Made by a program: the position numbers and the translations under genes
The notes under the pieces: generated by a model
The model's input: the letters and a program-made list of their open reading frames with translations, nothing else
Databases searched by the model: none
Told to the model about the DNA's origin: nothing
Shown here: piece by piece, positions 17,301-22,701 of the stretch
Layout: every line of letters starts with the position of its first letter
Position numbering within the stretch: position 1 is the first letter of the stretch
Source: an uncultured Roseateles sp.
GTDB taxonomy: Bacteria; Pseudomonadota; Gammaproteobacteria; Burkholderiales; Burkholderiaceae
NCBI GenBank assembly: GCA_946480605.1
Contig: CAMLKW010000049.1
Coordinates: 1 to 22,701, forward strand
Reading direction: 5' to 3'
DNA length: 22,701 nt

Positions 17301-18406
17301 GAAAGCTCGCCGCTGAAGTGGTCGCTGGCCGTCAGCGCACGGCCGTCGAAGTCCAGCCACAGGCGCCGCTTCAGCGTCAGCGTGTCGGGCGCGGCCTTCT
17401 CGTTGCCGCGCTGCAGCTCGGTCAGCTTCAGCGTCTCGCCGGGCTTGAGGCGGAAGGCCGGCAGTGCGCGCCAGTCGTCGGGCATCTCCACCTGGCGCGG
17501 GTCCACGCTGGCCACGCCTTCGGGGCGGATCAGCCGCAGCTCGGGCCGGGCCTGCACGGCCCAGACCTCCTCGTCGGTCCCGGTCTTGGGCAGGGTCAGG
17601 GCTTGCACCGGCGAGTTCAGCCGTGCGGTGAGGCTGATGCGCCAGGCGCCCGGCCGCGCCTGCACGATGAGCCGGCCGTCCTCGGCCAGCCGCGCGGGCA
17701 GCGGGCTGTCCAGCTGCATCGCCACCAGGCCGGGCAGCAGCGCCAGCGGCAGCTCCACCGCGCGGGCGCGGCCGGCCACGCGCAGCTCGTAGGCGGTGGT
17801 GACGGTCAGCGGCAGGTCGTCGGTGATGCGGCGCACGGTCTGCACGCTGACGCTGTCGCTGGCCTCGGCCGGGCTGGCCACGGCGCGCAGCCACAGCCGG
17901 CCGTCGCCGTCGGGCTGACGGGCTTGCGTGGCGCCGTCGCTGCTGACGACGATGGCGCCGACGCCGGCCGGCACGGCCAGGTTCTGCGGCATCGCGTCGC
18001 CCCAGGCGATGCGACCCTCGACGACGTGCGTGCCTGGCGCGAGCCACACGCCCGGATGGCCATCGGCCTCGGTGACGGGCAGCGCGCGGCCATCGGCCTT
18101 CACGTCCTGCGGCCAGGCGCCGGGCTCGCCGGGCAGCGGCACGCGGGTGGGGGCGCCGAAGACTTGAACGTCGAGGCGGAAGCTCGCATCACGTGCGTTG
18201 ACGCTCAGTTGCAGCCGGCCGGGCCATGCGCATACCGCGCCTTCGGCCGCATCCTGCGGCGCCGGGCAGCCCAGCGGCGGCTGGCCTTGCAGGGCCCAAG
18301 GCAGCCAGTCGCGCGTGGTTGGGGGCAGCTCGGCTGCGGTCAACGGGGCGGCTTGTGTGGACAGGCTGGCGAGCAGCAACAGCAGCGTCGTCTTGAGTCG
18401 CTTCAT
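14339..18406 (-). CDS. 1355-residue exported/membrane protein with internal duplication, function unknown
   Basis: Signal peptide 1-20 (MKRLKTTLLLLLASLSTQAA). Residues 40-460 form a beta-rich periplasmic region, 465-565 a first membrane cluster (WTLWDFFFVLLAALAAF, GVLVGAALALTW, ALWFGLLALTAL, LATAALLALVLLPYAV), 570-655 an Ala/Pro-rich polar loop, 661-692 another membrane helix, then a second signal-like segment ending APTPADAA (704-723). Residues 740-1145 are a second beta-rich region and 1150-1330 a C-terminal membrane cluster. The two halves share motifs at equal spacing: VPLPG(E/Q) at 88 and 784, and PGETLKL at 322 and 1020, so the protein looks like a tandem duplication. No catalytic motif was recognised. 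AAGGGAGAGA precedes the ATG at 18406. The gene stands alone, convergent with the lysozyme operon (16 bp between stops). A polysaccharide-related or envelope role would fit the context but is not shown. Confidence 0.85.
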   Translation of the reverse strand: MKRLKTTLLLLLASLSTQAAPLTAAELPPTTRDWLPWALQGQPPLGCPAPQDAAEGAVCAWPGRLQLSVNARDASFRLDVQVFGAPTRVPLPGEPGAWPQDVKADGRALPVTEADGHPGVWLAPGTHVVEGRIAWGDAMPQNLAVPAGVGAIVVSSDGATQARQPDGDGRLWLRAVASPAEASDSVSVQTVRRITDDLPLTVTTAYELRVAGRARAVELPLALLPGLVAMQLDSPLPARLAEDGRLIVQARPGAWRISLTARLNSPVQALTLPKTGTDEEVWAVQARPELRLIRPEGVASVDPRQVEMPDDWRALPAFRLKPGETLKLTELQRGNEKAAPDTLTLKRRLWLDFDGRALTASDHFSGELSASSRLSMAAPGQLGRAALGGEDQPITRLTTDGPAGFEVRSREARITADSRWARDGALPASGWTAAVDQLSATLQLPPGWRLLHAQGPSRANGAWVSMWTLWDFFFVLLAALAAFKLLGWRSGVLVGAALALTWHTPGSPPAALWFGLLALTALARVLPAGRAQTLFARGRLATAALLALVLLPYAVDEIRLAIYPSLDRYGAMHAGLAEDAAVPAAAPEPMLSAPPPEFQVDASSAKQRKAMPAPYVSKSRSSDLARVDPGARVQTGPGLPTWNWRAHQLSWSGPVTPEQTLNLWLLPPWATALLKLVGLALLALALVVVAGIKPPALPRRGTGAVAAALCLALGLAPTPADAAEDKTAAAPWPSDAQLQTLRGKLAAPPDCLPRCADLARLIVSAAGSSVQLRAEIHAQALVAVPLPGQGTGWQPASVTLDGQPAATRRDAEGRLWAAVPAGVHQLVLSADVGNASGLDIALPLPPRALQAELKGWTLAGLDPRGQSTGAITLSREAQAGAARAEDAGTQRDALPPLVRVDRRLELGLRWQVQTHIERLAPSRAPLRVRWALLPGEAIGDARVTVDDGFATLQLGGDDSADITSTLQPAAALTLQAGKEPNQVERWTLAASPQWHVESTGLPPTALQQGGEWLPEWRPWPGETLKLAVSKPAGVAGQTLTLDQVQTTLKPGERSTDVALSLRLRASLGGPHTLKLPAGAELLGVQINGATLALQPRDGALSLPLTPGAQSVDIRWRQPEGMGAWWRHEGLALGLPGVNDRLQLDVPDDRIVLAVGGPLIGPAVLIWGVLVVVLVLAWFVPKGLPGVMARPAWIILALGVAPVSLWALGVLAGWFALLEARRRWALGTPDAKRWLRILVQLLLVMWTVSAVTALLDVLRTGLLGYPDLLVAGPGSSSQLLSWLNDRFTDRTAGAWVLSAPTWAYRALMLAWALWLATSLLKWVGWAWAAFSAGGAWPEKPVAAAAPAAPAEPGSPA

Positions 18407-18627
18407 CGGTTCTCTCCCTTGCGTGGGCCTGCCGCCATGGGCGCGGCGAGTGCCGGATCGCCGCGGATTCCAACACAGCGCGCGGGGCAGGTCGGGGTGC
18501 CATCCGTGGGAGGCGCGTCCGGTGCGGCCGGCGGTTCAGCGAAATGCGCCTGGCGTGGATTGCGGCCTTCAGCACGGCCGCGTCGATGCATAGTCCGCCG
18601 CGCCACTCATTGACCCGGAGCCCTTGC

Positions 18628-19062
18628 ATGAAACACCTCGCGGCGTTCGCTGCCTTCCTCGCGTTCTCGTTCACCGCCAGCGCCGCCGAGCTGACGGCGG
18701 CCGACAGCGGCACCTTCGTCGTGCTGGACCGGCAGCAGGTGCCGACGCAGATGTTCTACCGCCTGTCGATGAAGGACGGCAGATGGCTGATGGCAGGCAA
18801 GCAGCCCGACGCGCCGTGGACCGACCTCAGCTGCGACGCGGGCTGCGAGTACAGGACTTCGACCGACGCGGAGGTGCAGGCGCATGTGCCACCCGCATGG
18901 CGCGAGCGGGCCGAATTCGCCTGCATCCGCAACGTCGCGCAGGCGTTCTGCCGTTACAGCGACAAGGGCGATGCCGCTGTTGCACCGAACTACGTGGTCA
19001 TCGCGCTGGTCACCGGGCGGCCCATCCCGTTGTTCGTGCGCCGCACCTCGTCAGCGCCGTAG
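18628..19062 (+). CDS. Small secreted four-cysteine protein, function unknown
   Basis: A 144-residue protein with a clear signal peptide (MKHLAAFAAFLAFSFTASAA, cleavage at about 19-20). The mature part of about 124 residues has four Cys in two close pairs (C69/C73 in LSCDAGCEY and C99/C108 in FACIRNVAQAFCRY), which suggests two disulfides in the periplasm. The rest is mixed alpha/beta with no recognised family. The start at 18628 was chosen because GGAG lies 9 bases before it and the signal begins there; the frame is open to 18544 but that extension is Arg/His-rich without signal features. It is divergent from the 1355-residue gene (about 220 bp between) and its 3' end faces the repeat-bearing stretch before the second TonB receptor gene. 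Confidence 0.75.
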   Translation: MKHLAAFAAFLAFSFTASAAELTAADSGTFVVLDRQQVPTQMFYRLSMKDGRWLMAGKQPDAPWTDLSCDAGCEYRTSTDAEVQAHVPPAWRERAEFACIRNVAQAFCRYSDKGDAAVAPNYVVIALVTGRPIPLFVRRTSSAP

Positions 19063-19280
19063 GCTAGCGGGATAGACGCAGTGAACCCCAGCCTACCGCC
19101 TGCGAGGTGTCGGGCGTGGCAGCCGGCGGTTGGCCTAAGCCTGGTAGGCCGAGGTGAGCTGTGCAAGACCCGGCGTTTGCCCGACGGCCTCGTTGGGGTT
19201 CGCGTTGTTCACCTCAACCCACAAGCCGCCGTCGCGCGCAAGCCCTGTCGCGTCGCCCGAGCGGCGCTGACTTCGTATTC
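19063..19280. other. Gene-free stretch leading into the repeat copy
   Basis: No convincing gene is seen. The stretch contains a dyad, GCCTACC (19091-19097) with GGTAGGC (19143-19149). From about 19205 onward the sequence loosely follows the 95-bp centre of the element at 2152-2246 (for example CGTCGCCCGAGCGGCGCTGACTT against the region before 2243). Together with 19281-19679 this makes 617 bases without a gene. Confidence 0.5.
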
Positions 19281-19517
19281 CTGGTGAGCCCGGCGTGCAG
19301 CCGGCGTTAAGCGGCGGGAAGGTGCGATGAATCGAGCGCGTCATAAGAACAGCCGCGAGAGCGCAGCGGGTCGCGTCGGGGCGCTGCACGACCGAATGCT
19401 CTCGTGCGCCGCTGATGGCGGAGCCGAGAACCAGTGCGGTTCAGCGCCTCTTCTTTGGTGACTTTCTTCTGGCGCCGCAGAAGAAAGTTACCCCGCCGCC
19501 GGGCGGGACTCCCGGCA
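19281..19517. repeat. Second copy of the intergenic repeat (right arm only)
   Basis: Bases 19281-19315 are identical over 35 positions to 2243-2277. Later blocks are shared with the arms at 1882-2151 and 2247-2519: CAGCCGCGAGAGCGCAGCGG; the TTCTTTGGTGACTTTC hairpin; and a 31-base stretch (about 19487-19517) that is an exact reverse complement of 1921-1951. The left arm found in the first element was not seen here. Like the first copy, it lies at the 3' end of a TonB receptor gene and in the same orientation to it. The remaining bases to 19679 show no gene. Confidence 0.85.
19457..19492 (-). terminator. Conserved repeat hairpin between convergent genes
   Basis: GGTGACTTTCTTCTG pairs with CAGAAGAAAGTTACC around GCGCCG, 14 of 15 positions matching and the last a G-T. 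It lies between the convergent small secreted protein gene (ends 19062) and the TonB receptor gene (stop at 19680). No U-tract follows, so a terminator role rests on position and on its recurrence at 2420-2455. Confidence 0.4.
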
Positions 19518-19679
19518 ATGCAGCGAGAAAGCGCGATACCCGGCCAAAGCAATCAACGCAGTCGGTCCAGGTGAGCACGGCAGCAGGGGATCAACTCAAC
19601 CCAGTGAACCCCCAAAAACTCTCGCCCGATAGGCGTCGCACGAGCGTCGCAGCCTTCTGGCCGGGCACCGCCGGCTCCA

Positions 19680-21956
19680 TCAAAACCTCACCACCCAGCT
19701 CGCATTGATCGCCCTGAGCGTGTTCCGCCGCGTGCTGCTGCCCGCCGAGAAGCCGTCCAGGTCTTCCACCGTGTTGGCCGCCACGTTGTCGCGGGCCAGC
19801 AGATTGGTCAGGCCCACGCGGACCTGTGAGAAGCGGTCCACCTTCCAGGCGGCAAAGGCGTCCAGCGTGCGCACTGCGCTGCGGCGGGCGACCTGCAGGT
19901 CGGTCTGGTGGGTCGCGTAGCCGGGCTGCAGCACCAGGCTGGCGCCCACGGTCCAGCCACCGCCCGGGATGCGCCAGTCGAAGCCCATGTTGGACAGCCA
20001 GGGCGGCTGGGCCTCCAGCCGGTTGTCGGGGCCGTCCACCTGCTCGACCTGGGAGCGGTACAGGTTGAACGCCGCGCGCAGGTTGACGCCGCTGTCCTTG
20101 TCGAAAAGCGCCGGCAGCCACTCCTCGCCACGGCCCTTGATCTCCAGTTCCAGCCCGCGCGTGGTGGCCTGGCCGATGTTCATCGGGCGCGACACCCAGC
20201 GCGGCATGTTGGTGATGTCGGGTGCCATGCCGGTCTCCAGCCGCACGCCGCGGCGGATCAGGTCGTCGATCTGGCGGTAGAACACGCCGATGCTGAACAC
20301 GCCGCCGCTGGCCGGGTAGTGCTCGAAGCGCAGGTCCAGGCCGGTGGACAGCTCGGGTTGCAGCTGCGGGTTGCCGGCCGAGTCGGCGGCGATGGGCGTG
20401 TTGGTCTCGGTGCGCTCGTAGTTGCCGTTGAGCACGTAGCGGCCCACCAGCGCCGACAGGTCCGGCATCTTGAAGCTGCGCGTCACGCTGGCGCGGATCT
20501 GGTCGCGGCCCTTGGGGTCGAACTTGTAGTTGACGTGCAGCGTCGGCGCGACGACGCGGGCGCGGTTGTCGATGGTGTTGCTGCCGTCGTCGCTGCGCGT
20601 GCGCACCTCCTCCAGCCGCAGTCCCGGCTGCACGCCCCACTGCGGGCTGATGGCCCAGTCGTCCTGCACGAACACGGCGGCCCGGGCGATGCGCGCCGCG
20701 AAGGGAATGCCCGTGGCGCTGTCCAGGCGCTCGACGCCGAAGTCCCACACGCGGCGCAGCTCGTCGCGCTCGCGGGTCTCGACGTCCCAGCCGGTGACGA
20801 CGGTGTGGTCGTCGGCCACGGGCTGGGTCCAGCGTCCGCCTAAAGCGGCGCGTTCCTCGCCGAAGTCGGTGCGCGTCTCGCGGGTCACCAGCAGCCGGCC
20901 GTCGGCGCGGTAGCTGTCGTAGTGCAGCGTGCTGTCGCGGGCGGTGTCCTGCCAGGAGCCCTTGAGCTCGACCTTGCCGCCGTCCTGCTGCTTGTGCACC
21001 CAGTTGGCCGCGGCGCGCTTCACGTCGCTGGCGGCCTCGGAGTGGGCCTCGTCGCGGGCGGTGGCCCAGGGCGTACCCAGCAGCGTCTCGATGGCGCGCT
21101 CGCTGGCGTTGCGCGACTGGCCGTGCTGCCAGAACGCGCTGAGGTTGAACGTGTCCCAGTCGCCGGCCTTCCACTGCAGGCGCGGCGCGATCTGGGCGGT
21201 GGTGCTGCGGCCCTCGTCGCGGCCCCGGATGGCCTGTGACTGCACCTGCCCGGCCGGCGTGCGCGAGACGCGCAGCTGCTCGTAGTCCGAGGCGTGGGCC
21301 GAGCGCGAGATGCTCAGCGGCACGACGAAGGACAGCGCGCCGATGCGGTCGCCCCACTGGAAAGCGGTGCTGCCGCCGGGCTGCAGCGCGCGGTAGTTGA
21401 GGTTGTTGCGCCATTCGCGCTGTTGCGTGCGCGGCGGCTCGCGCAGCACGACGTTGATGGTGCCGGCCACGCCGGGGTACTCGGCCGTGGCGCCGCTGAC
21501 GACCTCGATGCGCTCCACGTCGGCCGGCGCCAGCGAGTCCAGCGAGAAGCCCGGCGGCGCCGGCTCGCCGTTGATGAGGATCTGCGTGTAGCCGCCGCCC
21601 AGGCCGCGCAGCCGCGGTGCGCCGCCGTCCATGGAGACGCCGGGCAGGCGCTTGAGCACGTCGGTCACGTCGATGTCGCCCTGCCGGTCCAGCTCCTCGC
21701 GGCCGTAGATGGACATGGCGACCGACTGGCGCCGCCGCAGGCTGTCGTCGGTCTCGGCGGCGGCGGTGATCTGCACGCGTTCCAACGAGTTGCCGGTGGG
21801 CGCGTCGGCCGCCTTGGGCGGCGCGGAAGCCGCCGACGCGGCCGGTGTAGCCTGAGCAGGCGCCGAGGCGGCGGGTTGGGGCGGCGGCGTCTGGGCCTGG
21901 GCGCCCGGGGCGCCCAGCAACAGCACCAGGGCAAGGAGGTGGCGGGTTGCGGTCAT
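19680..21956 (-). CDS. TonB-dependent outer-membrane receptor with Pro/Ala-rich N-terminal linker
   Basis: A 758-residue receptor. Signal peptide 1-22 (MTATRHLLALVLLLGAPGAQAQ), then an unusual Pro/Ala-rich linker (23-53), a TonB-box-like LERVQITA (58-65) and the plug domain: IYGREELDRQGDIDVTDVLK (83-102), LPGVSMDGGAPRLRGLGGGY (104-123), ILINGEPAPPGFSLDSL (126-142), VERIEVVSGATAEYPGVAG (147-165). The barrel ends with NASWVVRF, having the terminal Phe of outer-membrane proteins. The plug motifs resemble receptors that recognise iron complexes or carbohydrates through an 'LKRLPGV' plug; the ligand is not known. The ATG at 21956 was chosen for its signal peptide; the 52-residue upstream extension of the frame is Arg-rich and non-coding. 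Its 3' end borders the repeat copy, and it lies 207 bp downstream of the sugar dehydrogenase gene on the same strand. Confidence 0.92.
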   Translation of the reverse strand: MTATRHLLALVLLLGAPGAQAQTPPPQPAASAPAQATPAASAASAPPKAADAPTGNSLERVQITAAAETDDSLRRRQSVAMSIYGREELDRQGDIDVTDVLKRLPGVSMDGGAPRLRGLGGGYTQILINGEPAPPGFSLDSLAPADVERIEVVSGATAEYPGVAGTINVVLREPPRTQQREWRNNLNYRALQPGGSTAFQWGDRIGALSFVVPLSISRSAHASDYEQLRVSRTPAGQVQSQAIRGRDEGRSTTAQIAPRLQWKAGDWDTFNLSAFWQHGQSRNASERAIETLLGTPWATARDEAHSEAASDVKRAAANWVHKQQDGGKVELKGSWQDTARDSTLHYDSYRADGRLLVTRETRTDFGEERAALGGRWTQPVADDHTVVTGWDVETRERDELRRVWDFGVERLDSATGIPFAARIARAAVFVQDDWAISPQWGVQPGLRLEEVRTRSDDGSNTIDNRARVVAPTLHVNYKFDPKGRDQIRASVTRSFKMPDLSALVGRYVLNGNYERTETNTPIAADSAGNPQLQPELSTGLDLRFEHYPASGGVFSIGVFYRQIDDLIRRGVRLETGMAPDITNMPRWVSRPMNIGQATTRGLELEIKGRGEEWLPALFDKDSGVNLRAAFNLYRSQVEQVDGPDNRLEAQPPWLSNMGFDWRIPGGGWTVGASLVLQPGYATHQTDLQVARRSAVRTLDAFAAWKVDRFSQVRVGLTNLLARDNVAANTVEDLDGFSAGSSTRRNTLRAINASWVVRF

Positions 21957-22163
21957 GCCGACTCGGGCGTGTTCCGCGCGTGGGTGCGCGGTCGGCCGAA
22001 GTGCCGGTTGGTCAGAAGAGGCCGAACTGTAAGAGCGCGACGGCCCCTTCCGGCGCCGTGCGCGCTGCCGCCGCGTGAGCCACCGCAGACGCGCCCGCCG
22101 GGCGGGTAGCACCTGCCGTTATGGCCTGGCGCGAACTTGGTATCGACCCCGCGCCCGCCGGGC

Positions 22164-22701
22164 TCAGGGGTTCACGCGCACGATCTTGCCGGCGCTCTCC
22201 AGCACCAGGTACAGCAGCCCGTCCGGGCCTTCGCGCACGTCGCGCATGCGGCCGGTGTCGGGGAACAGCTTCTCCTGCTCCACCACGCGGTTGTCGGCGC
22301 CCAGCTTCACGCGCTCCAGATGGCCGAACTTCAGCGAGCCGATGAAGAAGCTGCCTTGCCATGCCGCGCCGTACTTGGCGCTCTTCAGGTTCACCAGGCC
22401 CGCGGGCGCGATGGACGGCACCCACTTCACGTTGGGCTGCTCCATGCCGGCCTTGGCCGCGATGCCCTCGCCGATCCTGCCGCCACCGTAGTTCTCGCCG
22501 TAAGTGATGACGGGCCAGCCGTAGTTCAGCTTGGGTTTGATGAGGTTCAGCTCGTCGCCGCCCTGCGGGCCGTGCTCGTGTTCCCACAGCTGGCCCTTGG
22601 CGTCCAGCGCCAGGCCTTGCGAGTTGCGGTGGCCGTAGCTCCAGATCTCGGGCAGCGCGCCGGCGGTGGCGACGAACGGGTTGTCGGCCGGCACGCTGCC
22701 G
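22164..22701 (-). CDS. PQQ-dependent soluble aldose/sugar dehydrogenase (GSDH/YliI family), 3' part
   Basis: The C-terminal 178 residues of a gene whose 5' part lies beyond the right edge; the frame is open to base 22701, so the GTG at 22694 is not the start. Visible family motifs are PADNPFV, EIWSYGHRNSQGLALD, LWEHEHGPQGGDELN, NYGWPVITYGENYGG and RDVREGPDGLLYLV, ending GKIVRVNP. These are characteristic of the six-bladed propeller glucose/sorbosone dehydrogenase family (PF07995; E. coli YliI/Asd), periplasmic enzymes that oxidise aldoses to lactones with pyrroloquinoline quinone and pass electrons to the respiratory chain. Total length would be near 370-400 residues, so about half is present. 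No PQQ synthesis gene is in the window. Confidence 0.9.
   Translation of the reverse strand, partial: GSVPADNPFVATAGALPEIWSYGHRNSQGLALDAKGQLWEHEHGPQGGDELNLIKPKLNYGWPVITYGENYGGGRIGEGIAAKAGMEQPNVKWVPSIAPAGLVNLKSAKYGAAWQGSFFIGSLKFGHLERVKLGADNRVVEQEKLFPDTGRMRDVREGPDGLLYLVLESAGKIVRVNP

Noticed and set aside
14258..18613. A 1451-codon open frame on the + strand opposite the whole 1355-residue gene
   Set aside because: Its product is a monotonous Gln/Arg/Ala/Gly/His mixture with no signal, domain or ribosome site. It is the expected shadow of a very G+C-rich gene; the minus-strand frame has a signal peptide, membrane helices and a good ribosome site.
22085..22165. Intrinsic terminator after the sugar dehydrogenase gene
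   Set aside because: Short G+C palindromes (GCCCGCCGGGC types) occur but stems are only five to six bp and have no U-tract; not distinguishable from background in such G+C-rich DNA.

Overview
The window is G+C-rich DNA (about 70% by eye) that looks like a chromosome segment of a betaproteobacterium of the order Burkholderiales, close to the Roseateles/Mitsuaria/Pelomonas/Rubrivivax group. This placement is an inference from base composition, dense long antisense open frames, a PEP-CTERM protein, a leader of the form AGGAGACAAGCC before two genes, and the intergenic repeat family described below. No rRNA, tRNA, transposase, integrase or CRISPR array is visible.

Layout. 1-142 (-) is the 5' end of an ABC-transporter substrate-binding protein gene. 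It is preceded by a very good sigma-54 promoter (206-221) and by the gene of a PAS/AAA+/Fis sigma-54 activator (306-1862, -), so the two probably form a regulator-target pair. 1863-2523 is a gene-free 661-bp block filled by a long imperfect inverted repeat. A TonB-dependent receptor (2524-4722, -) is divergent from a methyl-parathion-hydrolase-like metallo-beta-lactamase-fold enzyme (4984-5910, +). On the minus strand follow a two-lobed retropepsin-like protease (5915-6694), a membrane diguanylate cyclase (6741-7871), a lower-G+C lipoprotein (8005-10002) and a YgjV-like membrane protein (10086-10598).

10839-14322 (+) looks like a compact three-gene operon of exported proteins: a PEP-CTERM/DUF1566-like protein, a lysozyme-like protein with two SH3-like domains and a duplicated Cys-rich tail, and a signal-anchored helical protein. 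It converges on a 1355-residue membrane protein of unknown function (14339-18406, -), which appears to be an internal duplication of one periplasmic-plus-membrane module. A small secreted four-Cys protein (18628-19062, +) follows. A 617-bp gene-free stretch then carries another copy of the intergenic repeat. The window ends with a second TonB-dependent receptor (19680-21956, -) and the 3' part of a PQQ-type sugar dehydrogenase gene (22164-22701, -).

How it fits together. Nearly everything here acts in the envelope or periplasm: uptake (ABC binding protein, two TonB receptors), periplasmic hydrolysis or oxidation (MPH-like enzyme, protease, sugar dehydrogenase), wall remodelling (lysozyme-like operon) and c-di-GMP signalling. 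The least explained items are the duplicated 1355-residue membrane protein, the lysozyme-like operon with its new-looking tail, and the repeat family at the 3' ends of both TonB receptor genes.
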